64,000 nucleotides of DNA, taken from Bradyrhizobium sp. OK095. Lineage in GTDB: Bacteria; Pseudomonadota; Alphaproteobacteria; Rhizobiales; Xanthobacteraceae. The DNA is taken from contig NZ_FOBX01000008.1 in NCBI RefSeq assembly GCF_900109945.1, positions 310,001 through 374,000 of the forward strand, written 5' to 3'. The first letter of the stretch is position 1. Every line of letters begins with the position of its first letter. The notes under the pieces were generated by a model, which had not been told where the DNA came from, ran no database searches, and was given only the letters and a program-made list of their open reading frames with translations. Shown here in pieces: positions 8,752 through 17,763 of the stretch. Position numbers and translations under genes: made by a program.

Positions 8752-9510
8752 TCACCGCTTCTTCCGGTTCGCAAATGCTTTGAACGCGGCCATGGCGTCG
8801 TCCGACTTCAAACGTTCGCCGAATAGATGGGCCTCCTGGTCGATGCGGCGGGTGAGCTCCTCCGGCGGGGCACGCAGTAGCTTGCGCGAGGTCGCCACCG
8901 CCTCGGCGGGGAGCCGGCAGATCTCGCGCGCCACCTTGCGAGCCTCGACCTCGGTATGTCCCGGCGAGACCACGGTGTTGACGAAGCCGGCCGCGTGCGC
9001 CTCCGCGGCGGTGAAGGTCCGCCCCATGATCAGCATCGCAAAGGCGCGCTGATAGCCCATCGTGTTCGGCATCAACAGGCTGGCGGCGCCGACCGGCACC
9101 AGGCCGAGATGGATATAGGGCGCGGAGAAGGTCGCCGCGTTCGACGCGAGCACGTAGTCGCAATGGAACAGCATCACGGTGCCCATGCCGATCGACGCGC
9201 CGTCGACGGCCGCGATGATCGGTTTGGTGTTGAGGGCGAGCGAATAGAGAAACTTGGCGCCGTTCGACAGCGTCTCCGGGCGTGCCGTGTCGGCCTGGAG
9301 AAAATCGTCGATGTCGTCGCCCGCGGTGAACACGCCGGAGCCGCCGGTGATGATCATGCAGCGGATGTCGGGGTTGTTCTGCGCGGTGTCGATCGCATGG
9401 CTCATCTCCCGATACATGTCCTGCGTGATCGCGTTCTTCTTGCCGGGGCGGCGCAAGGTAATCACCCGCGTTCCACGCTCTTCGGTGACGACGATATTGC
9501 CATTCGGCAT
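8752..9510 (-). CDS. Crotonase-family protein (enoyl-CoA hydratase/isomerase-like), catalytic Glu absent
   Basis: 252 residues with the crotonase fold: RPGKKNAITQDMYREM, the oxyanion hole region FTAGDDIDDFL and DGASIGMGTVMLFHCDYVLA, then FSAPYIHLGLVPVGAAS. In true hydratases one catalytic Glu lies in the GxxxE position after the second oxyanion Gly and the other in PE-LGL; here these are Val/Met and Tyr. The isomerase-type Glu of LVPEGGS is also replaced (LVPVGAAS). It is therefore probably not a standard hydratase; another crotonase reaction or thioester binding is possible. A single gene, divergent from the MFS at 9832. Confidence 0.85.
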   Translation of the reverse strand: MPNGNIVVTEERGTRVITLRRPGKKNAITQDMYREMSHAIDTAQNNPDIRCMIITGGSGVFTAGDDIDDFLQADTARPETLSNGAKFLYSLALNTKPIIAAVDGASIGMGTVMLFHCDYVLASNAATFSAPYIHLGLVPVGAASLLMPNTMGYQRAFAMLIMGRTFTAAEAHAAGFVNTVVSPGHTEVEARKVAREICRLPAEAVATSRKLLRAPPEELTRRIDQEAHLFGERLKSDDAMAAFKAFANRKKR

Positions 9511-9831
9511 GAAAGCTCCCTGCGATCACCGCGACGCTTGACTTTGGCGAGTCTCGCAAGCGTCAGCCTACATCATCTTGCAGGCGTGCCAATCCGCCCG
9601 CGCGACCTTTTCGGCGACGATTCCGTGAACCCGGCGCATGGCACCGCTGTGATGACACCGCTGTCATGCGCTCTGTTCCGTCCGGGAGCCGCATCCGGTC
9701 ATGCCGGTTGTATCGCTTCGCACATGCAGTTGCGCATTGCAACAAATGGCTACAATGTTTCATTTGAAAAACCGGTGGTTGTAGGGCACGATCTCAGCCG
9801 CTGCCGTTCCATTTGGCCGATTGCTCGATTG
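9511..9831. other. 321-bp divergent intergenic region
   Basis: No gene seen. It separates the leftward crotonase from the rightward MFS carrier. Around 9737-9768 the short arms ACAAATGG and CATTTGA flank GCTACAATGTTT, which could hold a promoter or a small operator, but nothing is decisive. Confidence 0.3.
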
Positions 9832-11067
9832 ATGATTGCCACAACGGGCGTTGACGAATCCTCGTTGCATTACCGCGGCTGGCGCGTTGTGCTGGCCTGC
9901 TTCCTGATGGCCTTCTTCATGTTCGGCTTCGGCCTCTACGGCCAGGGCGTCTATCTCGCCGAGCTGCAGCGTGCCCATGGCTGGCCCGGCACGCTCGTCT
10001 CCGCGGCCAGCACCTTCTCGTTTCTCCTGACCTCCGTGCTCGTCATCTTCACCGACGATCTGCTCGCCCGCATCGGGCTGCGGTCGCTGATCCTGTGCGG
10101 CCTCGCGGCGCTCGGTGCATCGACGGTGCTGCTGGCGACGATGCAGACGCCCTGGCAGCTCTATCTCGCCTACGCGCTGATGTCGGTCGGCTGGACCGGC
10201 ATGGGCACGGTGGTGATCGCGACCCTGCTGAATGCCTGGTTCGAGCGGCGCCGCGGCCTCGCGCTCAGCCTCGCCTTCAACGGCGCGACCTGTGGCGGCA
10301 TCGTCCTTGTTCCGCTGCTGCTGTCGCTGTCCGATAGCATCGGCTTCCGCTCCGCCATGCTGGCGGCGACGATGGCGATGGTGGTGCTGGTGCTGCCGGT
10401 GGTCGTGATCTTCATCGGCTGGCCAGCGCAGATGTCGCCGGCATCGGGCGGTCGTTTGTCTGCCGACGGGCAGACCTCGCGGACGTCCCGCCGGGCGCTG
10501 CTCGCCAACGCGGCGTTCTGGACCATGGTGCTGCCGATCGCGATCGCGCTACTGGCGCAGATGGGATTCATCATCCACCAGGTGACGTTTCTCGAGCCGC
10601 TGATCGGGCGCTACGCGGCAGGCCTTGCGGTCACCGTCATGGCGGCGATGGCGGTGGTTGGGCGCCTCTCGCTAGGCCTGTTCGTCGACCGGCTCGATCC
10701 CAGGCTCGCCTGCGCAGCGTCGATGACGAGCCAGGCGGCCGCGCTCTTCGTGCTTCTCCAGAGCACCAGCCCCACGGTGCTGCTGGTGTGCTGCGCCATC
10801 TACGGCTTCTCGATCGGCAACATGATCACGTTCCCGCCCTTGATCATCCAGCGCGAGATCGGCGCCAGCGCCTTCGCCGCCGCGATGGGATTGGGCACCT
10901 CGATCAGCGGCATCGTCAGCGCCTTCGGTCCGGGCATCGTCGGCCTCGTGCGCAGCGTGACCGGCGACTACACGATGGCCTTCGCGTTCTGCGTCGTGCT
11001 GGATCTGGTGGCCGCGGGCGTCGTGCTGTGGCGGCCGGGAACACGTACCAAGCTCGCTGCCTCGTAG
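9832..11067 (+). CDS. MFS transporter (monocarboxylate/OFA-like)
   Basis: 411 residues from ATG 9832; the open frame reaches far upstream across the divergent region, but the recognisable protein begins with YRGWRVVLACFLMAF. About 12 hydrophobic helices are evident and the loop after the sixth is hydrophilic (SGGRLSADGQTSRTSRR). The YRGWRVV opening and GWPGTLVSAASTF loop are common in carriers of small carboxylates, so a monocarboxylate substrate is plausible. Its TAG stop at 11065-11067 lies inside the left arm of repeat family C. Confidence 0.85.
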   Translation: MIATTGVDESSLHYRGWRVVLACFLMAFFMFGFGLYGQGVYLAELQRAHGWPGTLVSAASTFSFLLTSVLVIFTDDLLARIGLRSLILCGLAALGASTVLLATMQTPWQLYLAYALMSVGWTGMGTVVIATLLNAWFERRRGLALSLAFNGATCGGIVLVPLLLSLSDSIGFRSAMLAATMAMVVLVLPVVVIFIGWPAQMSPASGGRLSADGQTSRTSRRALLANAAFWTMVLPIAIALLAQMGFIIHQVTFLEPLIGRYAAGLAVTVMAAMAVVGRLSLGLFVDRLDPRLACAASMTSQAAALFVLLQSTSPTVLLVCCAIYGFSIGNMITFPPLIIQREIGASAFAAAMGLGTSISGIVSAFGPGIVGLVRSVTGDYTMAFAFCVVLDLVAAGVVLWRPGTRTKLAAS

Positions 11068-11151
11068 CCCGGATGGAGCGAAAGCGTAATCCGGGATTCG
11101 TGCCACGAGCCATGACGGTCCCGGATTGCGCTTTCGCTCCATCCGGGCTAC
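11064..11151. repeat. Palindromic repeat, family C
   Basis: Arms of 33 bp (11064-11096 and 11119-11151) beginning GTAGCCCGGATGGAGCGAAA are inverted with a single mismatch around a 22-nt spacer. The element starts inside the MFS stop codon and ends 11 bp before the stop of the convergent acyl-CoA dehydrogenase gene, so it could terminate both transcripts. Confidence 0.88.
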
Positions 11152-11162
11152 GCGGGCTCAAC

Positions 11163-12941
11163 TTACCCCAATAACACCGCGTCCGCCGCCGCAACCGATT
11201 CCGCACTCTCCGTCACGGTGCGCTCCAGCGCGCCGGCCTGCACACTGATGTTCTCGGCAAAGAAGCGCGCGAGCGAGACGTAGCGCGCGGCATCCGTGTT
11301 GCCGTCGGCCTTTGCTGCGAGCGCTTCGGAGGCCAGCATGCAGCCGCCGAGCGTCGAGCCGAACTGCTGCAAATACGGCGTAGCACCTGCGAGCGCTTCG
11401 TTTGGCGCGGAGGCAACGCGCTCCAAGAGCCATTTGCTGGTACGCGTCAGCGCCTCCAGCGCCTCGCGCAATTTCACGCCCGTCGTGCCGAAGGCCGGAT
11501 CATTGGAGGCCTCGACTCGGCTGACAGTTGCGGAGAGCTCGTCGAGCAGCGCCCACACCGACGCGCCGCCATTGGCCGCGAGTTTTCGCGTCACGAGGTC
11601 GATCGCCTGGATGCCGTTGGTGCCCTCGTAGATCGCGGTGATGCGCGCATCGCGATAATACTGTGCCGCGCCGGTCTCCTCGATAAAACCCATGCCGCCA
11701 TGCACCTGGACGCCGAGATAGGCCACCTCGTTGCCGATATCAGTGGAATAGCCTTTGGCCATCGGCGTCAGCAGCGCCGCGCGCGCAGCCGCATCCGCGC
11801 GGACCTTGGGATCTCGCGCGCGCGTCGAGACGTCGAGCGCGACCGCCGTCGCATAGCAGATGGTACGCGCAGCTGCGGTCTGCGCCCGCATCCGCATCAG
11901 CATGCGCTTGACGTCGGGATGTACGAAGATCGCATCCGAACCGTCACCCTTCTTGCCGACGGCGCGGCCCTGCTTGCGATCCTGCGCGTAGGCGAGGGCC
12001 TGCTGAAAGGCGCGATCGGCGACGCCGACGCCTTCAAGGCCGACGCCGAGACGAGCCTGGTTCATCATCGTGAACATGCAGCGCATGCCCTGGTTCTCTT
12101 CACCGACCAGGAAGCCGATCGCGCCGCCATGATCGCCCATGGTCATGGTGCAGGTCGGGGAGGCATGCATGCCGAGCTTGTGTTCGACGCCGCTGGCAAA
12201 AATGTCGTTGCGCGCGCCGAGCGAGCCGTCTTCATTGACCATGAACTTCGGCACGAGGAACAACGAGATCCCCTTGGTGCCGGCGGGCGCATCGGGCAGG
12301 CGCGCCAGCACGAAATGCACGATGTTGTCGGTCATGTCGTGCTCGCCATAGGTGATGAAGATCTTCGTCCCCTTGATGCGATAGGTGCCGTCCGCTTGCT
12401 TCTCCGCACGTGTGCGCAGCGCGCCCACGTCGGAGCCGGCCTGCGGCTCGGTGAGCTGCATCGTGCCGGTCCATTCGCCGGAGACGAGCTTTTCGAGATA
12501 GATTTTTTTCAGCTCGTCGCTGCCATGCGCATCAAGTGCCTCCATCGCCGACGCCGTCAGCAGCGGGCAGAGGCCGAAGGCGACGTTCGAGGCGCTCCAG
12601 ATCTCGGTGCAGGCGGCGTTGATCGCAATCGGCAGGCCCTGGCCGCCGAAATCCTCGGGGCCCGACACTGCGTTCCAGCCACCCTCGGTCCAGCGCTTGT
12701 AGGCATCGGGCCAGCCCGGCGCGGTCGTGACCTTGCCGGCGTCGAGCTTGATGCCGTGCTCGTCGCCGACCTTGTTGAGCGGCGCCAGAACGTCGGTTGC
12801 GAACTTGCCGGCCTCTTCCAGCACCGCTGCGACGATGTCGGCGTCGAAATCGCCGTAATGGCCGGCCTCCATGGCCGCCTTCAGGCCAGCGCCATGGTTG
12901 AGCGACAGCAGCATGTCAGAGATCGGCGCGCGGTAGGTCAT
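11163..12941 (-). CDS. Acyl-CoA dehydrogenase (DmdC-like long form)
   Basis: 592 residues, longer than the usual 380-400, with the extra C-terminal domain found in DmdC/3-methylmercaptopropionyl-CoA dehydrogenase-like members (Pfam Acyl-CoA_dh_C). Seen are the N-terminal region with GWNAVSGPEDFGGQGLP, the FAD-binding loop MQLTEPQAGSDVGALRT and FITYGEHD, and the active-site base region TAIYEGTNGIQAIDLVTRK. It oxidises an acyl-CoA to the enoyl-CoA with electrons passed to ETF; chain specificity is unknown. Confidence 0.92.
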   Translation of the reverse strand: MTYRAPISDMLLSLNHGAGLKAAMEAGHYGDFDADIVAAVLEEAGKFATDVLAPLNKVGDEHGIKLDAGKVTTAPGWPDAYKRWTEGGWNAVSGPEDFGGQGLPIAINAACTEIWSASNVAFGLCPLLTASAMEALDAHGSDELKKIYLEKLVSGEWTGTMQLTEPQAGSDVGALRTRAEKQADGTYRIKGTKIFITYGEHDMTDNIVHFVLARLPDAPAGTKGISLFLVPKFMVNEDGSLGARNDIFASGVEHKLGMHASPTCTMTMGDHGGAIGFLVGEENQGMRCMFTMMNQARLGVGLEGVGVADRAFQQALAYAQDRKQGRAVGKKGDGSDAIFVHPDVKRMLMRMRAQTAAARTICYATAVALDVSTRARDPKVRADAAARAALLTPMAKGYSTDIGNEVAYLGVQVHGGMGFIEETGAAQYYRDARITAIYEGTNGIQAIDLVTRKLAANGGASVWALLDELSATVSRVEASNDPAFGTTGVKLREALEALTRTSKWLLERVASAPNEALAGATPYLQQFGSTLGGCMLASEALAAKADGNTDAARYVSLARFFAENISVQAGALERTVTESAESVAAADAVLLG

Positions 12942-13184
12942 GGCTCACTCCCGAGGACATCATTGGCGCCGTATTCCCATGAAACGGGGGAGGTCTCAAT
13001 GGGCGGGACGGTCCGGTCCGGAACGGGTTCGCTCGGACCCATTATAACGTGTGGTGTGGACGCCCCTGGGGGTGAGGTATTTTGCCCTCCAGGCGGTTGA
13101 AATGCTGCGCCGCTCCCTATAGACCGGCTGCGACCAGAGGGAATCTGCGGGTAGCCAATTCTTCCGCCGGCCCCGGTCGCCTGA

Positions 13185-13259
13185 TGGGGCGTAGCCAAGT
13201 GGTAAGGCAGCGGATTTTGATTCCGCCATTCGGAGGTTCGATCCCTCCCGCCCCAGCCA
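13185..13259 (+). tRNA. tRNA-Gln (anticodon TTG)
   Basis: The acceptor stem TGGGGCG (13185-13191) pairs with CGCCCCA (13249-13255), followed by G and an encoded CCA. The anticodon arm GCGGA-TTTTGAT-TCCGC gives TTG, decoding CAA (and CAG by wobble); the T arm is GGAGG-TTCGATC-CCTCC. A T-rich run (ATTTTTT) starts 1 nt after the CCA. It is not flanked by an integrase. Confidence 0.96.
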
Positions 13260-13336
13260 GATTTTTTCCACACGGCCTGCCCGCGCACGAATACCATGGC
13301 AAGGTACTGATCAAATCGCATTCAACCGTGGCTGGG

Positions 13337-14392
13337 ATGGTAGCTGGTTCAAAGAGAGCGCGCGGGGGCAGCGGCCGTGTCAAGCTCGATGAGGTCGCCC
13401 GCAAGGCCAATGTCTCGACCGCGACCGTCTCGCGCGCATTCAACGAGCCCGACAAGGTCTCCGAAGAGGTCAGGCAGCGGGTCAAGGACGCCGCCCGCGC
13501 GCTGAACTGGATTCCGAATGCGGCCGGGAGGGCGCTTGCCTCGCGCAGGACGCATATCGCCGGCGCCATCATTCCGACGCTGGACGACGAAATCTTTGCC
13601 CACCAGATCAGCGGCATGCAGACCGTCTTCAGCGAACGCGGCTTCACGCTGTTCCTGGGCTGCTCCAACTATGATCCGGACGAGGGCTTGAGGCAGGCCG
13701 AAGCCATGCTTGCGCGCGGCGTGGAAGCGCTGGCTGTGGTCGGTGAAAATCATCCTGCCGAGCTGTTCGACGCGCTCAACGCGCGCGGCATTCCCTACGT
13801 CGTGACATATTCCTACAGCAAGCTGTCACCGCACCCGTGCATCGGCTTTGATAATCGCGCTGCCTTCGGCCGCATGACGGAGCATCTGCTGTCTCTTCGC
13901 CATCGCCGGTTTGCCGCGATCTTTCAGCCCGACACCAACAACGACCGCGTCAAGGACAGGCTTCGCGGCATCAGCGAAGCGCTCGCAGCCGCGGGTCTGG
14001 AAATTGCAGCGCAGGATCTGCTGATGGGGCCTTCGACGCTGGAATTCGGCGCGGCAAGCTTTGCAAGATTGATGGCGCAGCCGGTTGATACCAGGCCGAC
14101 CGCGATTGTCTGCGGCAATGACAATCTGGCGCTGGGTGCGTTGATGGCCGCACGGGAGAGCGGCCTGGACGCGCCGAGGGATTTTTCCATCACCGGCTTC
14201 GATGACCTTGCGATTTCGTCGCGCTTTTCTCCCGGGCTCACGACGATGAAGGTCGACAATCAGGAGATCGGCATCCTGGCGGCTAACGAGCTCCTCGCCG
14301 TGACTGCGGGCCGGCAAGAGCAGGCGCAGTCACGCGAAGTCGTGCCCGTTCTGAAAATCCGTGAGAGCGCCGGCGAGGCCCGCGGACACTGA
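13337..14392 (+). CDS. LacI/GalR-family transcriptional repressor
   Basis: 351 residues from ATG 13337; a GTG three codons upstream (13328) is an alternative. The helix-turn-helix and hinge are classic: VKLDEVARKANVSTATVSRA then NEPDKVSEEVRQRV and NAAGRALASRR. The rest is a periplasmic-binding-protein-like sugar domain with IAGAIIPTLDDEIF and ITGFDDLAISSRF. It is followed 74 bp later by a perfect LacI-type palindrome (14467-14482) and then by a sugar-type binding protein gene, the likely target. The effector is unknown; the Gnt-like subgroup is likely from the ligand domain. Confidence 0.93.
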   Translation: MVAGSKRARGGSGRVKLDEVARKANVSTATVSRAFNEPDKVSEEVRQRVKDAARALNWIPNAAGRALASRRTHIAGAIIPTLDDEIFAHQISGMQTVFSERGFTLFLGCSNYDPDEGLRQAEAMLARGVEALAVVGENHPAELFDALNARGIPYVVTYSYSKLSPHPCIGFDNRAAFGRMTEHLLSLRHRRFAAIFQPDTNNDRVKDRLRGISEALAAAGLEIAAQDLLMGPSTLEFGAASFARLMAQPVDTRPTAIVCGNDNLALGALMAARESGLDAPRDFSITGFDDLAISSRFSPGLTTMKVDNQEIGILAANELLAVTAGRQEQAQSREVVPVLKIRESAGEARGH

Positions 14393-14466
14393 TTCCTCAC
14401 GGCGGTACCGCTCCTCTCTTTCGATCACGCACAACGTCCCCGCAAGAGGGCCGCTTGACTCGCGTA

Positions 14467-14482
14467 ATGTAAGCGCTTACAT
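14467..14482. promoter_or_regulatory. LacI-family operator candidate
   Basis: ATGTAAGCGCTTACAT is a perfect 16-bp palindrome with the central CG expected for LacI/GalR operators. It lies between the LacI gene and the binding-protein gene, 70 bp before the latter's ATG. Confidence 0.8.
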
Positions 14483-14551
14483 GAGCCCGTTTTAAAGCCA
14501 TGAGAGCAACCGGCGGGCTCCTCGCCGGGATGAGACGGAGAGGAAACAACA

Positions 14552-15949
14552 ATGCGCGATAGAATTCTGCGATGGGCGAGACACTGTTCGATGGCGGTTT
14601 CTCTGCTCGTGCCGGTGATGGGAACGGCGAGCTCTGCTGCCGCCGAGGAGAAGCTCGTCGTCTGGTGGAACAAGGGCTATTACAAGGCCGAGGAAGACGC
14701 GCTGCTCGACGTCATCAAGAAGTTCGAGGCCAAGACCGGGGTCAAGGTCGAGCTGTCGCAATATGCGACGCAGGACATGATGCCGAAGCTGGTGGCGGCG
14801 CTCGATGCCGGCAGTCCGCCCGACGTCACCTATGCGGACACCTATCATTTCCAGGCTGCCGGCAAATGGGCTGCCGAAGGCAAGCTGGTCGATCTCGGCC
14901 CGGTGCTCGCGCCGATCAAGGGCGAGTTCTCCCCGCAGTCGCTCGAAACGGTCATGCTGTACAACGACAAGACCAAGGCGAAGGCCTATTACGCCTTCCC
15001 GCTCAAGCAGGCGACGCTGCATCTGCACTATTGGAAGGACATGCTGGAAGAGGGAGGTCTCAAGGAGACCGACATCCCGAAGGACTGGAAGGGTTTCTGG
15101 TCGTTCTGGTGCGACAAGGCGCAGCCTGCGGTGCGCAAGGCATCCGGCAAGCGCATCTACGGCATCGGCCATCCCATGGGCGTCGACGCCACCGACAGCT
15201 TCATCTCGTTCCTGGTGTTCATGGACGCCTACAACGTCGTGCTGGTCGACGACAACGGCAAGCTCCTGGTCGACGATCCCAAGGTGAAGGCGGGTCTCGT
15301 CGCCGCCATGAAGGACTATGTCGAGATCGCCGCGAAAGGCTGCACGCCGCAATCGGCGACCAGCTGGAAGGATCCCGACAACAACGTCGCCTTCCACAAC
15401 AAGACGACGATCATGACCCACAATTCGACGGTTTCGCTGCCCGGCAAATGGCTGGACGATTCCGGCAACGAGACGCTCACCGCCGAGCAGCGCGACGAAG
15501 CCAAGAAGAACTATTACGACCGCATCCGCACCATGGTCTGGCCCAACAAGCCCGATGGCTCGCCGGTCCACACCCGCGCCTCGGTGGTGGTCGGCCTGAT
15601 CTTCGAGCAGGCCAAGAACAAGGAGCGCGCCAAGGAGTTCGTCTCGTTCCTGCTGCGCGACGAAAACCTCCAGCCCTATATCGAAGGCGCGCTCGGCCGC
15701 TGGTTCCCGGTCAAGACCGCGGCACAGAAGTCCGCGTTCTGGGACGGTGACGTGCATCGCCGCGCCGTGCGCGACCAGTTCTTCGCCGGCGTCGGCGGCT
15801 ACGAGATGAGCAAGAACTATAAGTTCACGACGCTCAACAACGAGAACGTCTGGATGAAGGCCGTCAACGCTATCGTCACCAACAAGGTGCCGGTCGAGAA
15901 GGCCGTCGACGACATGATCATGCGCATCAAGGAAGTGGCCGGCAACTGA
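14552..15949 (+). CDS. ABC transporter substrate-binding protein, family 1 (carbohydrate type)
   Basis: 465 residues with a signal peptide (SMAVSLLVPVMGTASSAAA). The mature protein begins with EEKLVVWWNKGYYKAEED and shows the family-1 solute-binding features KKFEAKTGVKVELS and PPDVTYADTYHF, and YAFPLKQATLHLHYWKDML. A ribosome-binding site GGAGAGGAAAC precedes the ATG. It is expressed behind the LacI-type palindrome. No permease or ATPase gene is adjacent: repeat A and the aldolase gene follow directly, so the membrane partner must be elsewhere or lost. Confidence 0.92.
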   Translation: MRDRILRWARHCSMAVSLLVPVMGTASSAAAEEKLVVWWNKGYYKAEEDALLDVIKKFEAKTGVKVELSQYATQDMMPKLVAALDAGSPPDVTYADTYHFQAAGKWAAEGKLVDLGPVLAPIKGEFSPQSLETVMLYNDKTKAKAYYAFPLKQATLHLHYWKDMLEEGGLKETDIPKDWKGFWSFWCDKAQPAVRKASGKRIYGIGHPMGVDATDSFISFLVFMDAYNVVLVDDNGKLLVDDPKVKAGLVAAMKDYVEIAAKGCTPQSATSWKDPDNNVAFHNKTTIMTHNSTVSLPGKWLDDSGNETLTAEQRDEAKKNYYDRIRTMVWPNKPDGSPVHTRASVVVGLIFEQAKNKERAKEFVSFLLRDENLQPYIEGALGRWFPVKTAAQKSAFWDGDVHRRAVRDQFFAGVGGYEMSKNYKFTTLNNENVWMKAVNAIVTNKVPVEKAVDDMIMRIKEVAGN

Positions 15950-15953
15950 CCGC

Positions 15954-16057
15954 TAAAGCATGATCCGGAAAAGTGCGAAGCGGTTTTCCGAAAAGATCAT
16001 GCGCGAACAACAACCTAAAGCGCGATGACGATTCATCCCAATCTCATCGCGCTTTAG
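15954..16057. repeat. Intergenic palindromic repeat, family A, copy 2
   Basis: Nearly identical to 295-398, in the same orientation, differing at a handful of positions in the linker (GCGAACAACAACC versus GCAAACAAAAATC). It begins 5 bp after the binding-protein stop and separates that gene from the aldolase gene on the same strand, so it may set different mRNA levels within one unit. Confidence 0.88.
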
Positions 16058-16143
16058 CCCGAGCTGTTACGCTCACGCGTCGCAAGGAGCGTGAGCGGCA
16101 GGCTCCTGCCTGTCACCAATTTCAAAATCCTGGGAGCCGATTT

Positions 16144-17076
16144 GTGACCGCAACCATCAAAGGCATCATTCCCGTGATGCTGACGCCGTTCACCGAAGCT
16201 GATACGATCGACTATGCGGGCCTCGAAAAGCTGATCGAATGGTACATTGCCAATGGTGCGGATGCGCTGTTCGCGGTCGCCCAGTCGAGCGAGATGCAGT
16301 TTCTGAGTCTCGATGAGCGCGTCGCGCTGGCGCGCTTCGTCGTGCGGCAGGCGGCGGGCCGGGTGCCTGTCATCGCATCGGGGCACGTCAGTGAATCCCG
16401 CGATGATCAGGTGACTGAACTGACCTCCATCGCCGCAACCGGCGTGGACGGACTGGTGCTGGTGACGAACCGGTTCGATCCGAAGAGGCAGGGCGGCACC
16501 GTCTTCATGGACAATCTGCGCGCACTGCTCGACGCGCTGCCGGCGGGTCTTCCGCTTGGCCTCTACGAATGTCCCGCGCCGTTCCGCCGGCTGATGTCCG
16601 ACGACGAACTCAAGTTCTGCGCCGGCAGCGGGCGCTTCGCGATCCTCAAGGACGTGTCGTGCGACCTCGAGACCGTGAAGCGCCGCGTGACGCTGACGAA
16701 AGGCTCGTCGCTTGCGATCGTCAACGCCAATGCGGCGATCGCTTTTGACGCCATGAGGGCCGGATCAGCCGGCTTCACCGGCGTGTTCACGAATTTCCAT
16801 CCCGATCTCTACAAATGGCTGCTCACGCAGAGTGGCAAGCATCCGGCCCTGGCGAACGATCTCTCCGTATATCTCGTGCTCGCCGCGATGGCCGAGCCGA
16901 TGGGATATCCCAAACTGGCGAAGCTGTATCATCAGAGACTCGGCACGTTCTCGTGCATCCGCAGCCGTGCCGTCGATTTCGACATCCGTGAGCGCTTCTG
17001 GGCGCTCGATGCGCTGCTGGACAAGATCATGCAGGGCCAGGCGAGCTTCCGCGCCAGGATCGCGGCCGCGGGCTGA
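16144..17076 (+). CDS. Dihydrodipicolinate synthase / N-acetylneuraminate lyase family aldolase
   Basis: 310 residues from GTG 16144, preceded by GGGAG. A class I aldolase TIM barrel: the Schiff-base Lys is K169 in FAILKD and the proton-relay Tyr is Y141 in LGLYECP. The pyruvyl-carboxylate loop, GTTGE or GSTGE in classical members, reads AQSSE here (about residues 46-50). It cleaves or makes a 2-keto acid; with the sialidase-like and SSS genes nearby, a sialic-acid-like or sugar-acid substrate is an inference. It ends 2 bp from the convergent SDR stop. Confidence 0.88.
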   Translation: MTATIKGIIPVMLTPFTEADTIDYAGLEKLIEWYIANGADALFAVAQSSEMQFLSLDERVALARFVVRQAAGRVPVIASGHVSESRDDQVTELTSIAATGVDGLVLVTNRFDPKRQGGTVFMDNLRALLDALPAGLPLGLYECPAPFRRLMSDDELKFCAGSGRFAILKDVSCDLETVKRRVTLTKGSSLAIVNANAAIAFDAMRAGSAGFTGVFTNFHPDLYKWLLTQSGKHPALANDLSVYLVLAAMAEPMGYPKLAKLYHQRLGTFSCIRSRAVDFDIRERFWALDALLDKIMQGQASFRARIAAAG

Positions 17077-17078
17077 GC

Positions 17079-17759
17079 TCAAAGCGAGCTGCCGCCGCAG
17101 ATGACGAGCTGCTGTCCGGTGATGGACGCAGCCTCCGGCGACAGCAGGAACGCCACCGCGTGCGCCACCTCCTCCGGGCGGATGTAGCGGCCGATCGGCG
17201 GCAATTTTGGTACGACGTCGGCGCGCGAGGGATCTTTCAGCATCGGTGTCTCGGTCGCGGCGGGCGCGACCACGTTGACCGTGACGCCCTTCGGCGCGAG
17301 CTCGATCGCCCAGGACCGCGCCAGCGCGACCAGCGCCGCTTTCGTCGCGGCATATTGCCCGCGGCCGGCGGCACCTGATGCGGTGCGGCTGCCGATGAAG
17401 ACGATGCGTCCTCCTTTCGGCAGGCGCGGCGCCAGCGCGTTGGCGAGACGTTCGGCGACGTCGACATGCAGCCGCCACATCGCAGCACCATCGTCATGAT
17501 CGAGCGACCCGAGCTGGCCAACCTTCAGCATGCCGGCGGCATGAACGAGCGCGGCCGGCGCGAGTTCAGCGACGGCGTCCGCAACGCCGTCGACATCGTT
17601 CAGATCGAGCGACAGATGATCGAACGCCGGATGGTCGAACGTTACAGGCCGACGGCTGATCCCGGTGACGCGCCAGCCGTTGCGCAGCAGGCGCTCGACG
17701 ATCGCGGCCCCAATCCCTGAACTGGCGCCGGTGACGAGTGCGTGAGGCCTCTTGTCCAT
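17079..17759 (-). CDS. Short-chain dehydrogenase/reductase (SDR)
   Basis: 226 residues. The cofactor motif ALVTGASSGIGAAIVERLL is at the N-terminus, with an Arg pair after beta 2 (GISRRP) that suggests NADP(H). VHAAGM replaces the usual NNAG, and the catalytic Ser-Tyr-Lys are seen as IGSRTASGAAGRGQYAATKAA. The C-terminal end IRPEEVAHAVAFLLSPEA is standard. It is the last gene of an operon after the BNR protein (4-bp gap), so it probably reduces or oxidises a sugar in the same pathway. Confidence 0.9.
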   Translation of the reverse strand: MDKRPHALVTGASSGIGAAIVERLLRNGWRVTGISRRPVTFDHPAFDHLSLDLNDVDGVADAVAELAPAALVHAAGMLKVGQLGSLDHDDGAAMWRLHVDVAERLANALAPRLPKGGRIVFIGSRTASGAAGRGQYAATKAALVALARSWAIELAPKGVTVNVVAPAATETPMLKDPSRADVVPKLPPIGRYIRPEEVAHAVAFLLSPEAASITGQQLVICGGSSL

Positions 17760-17763
17760 GCTC

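Noticed and set aside
12938..13321. Leftward frame across the tRNA-Gln gene.
   Set aside because: It crosses the tRNA and no product is recognisable.
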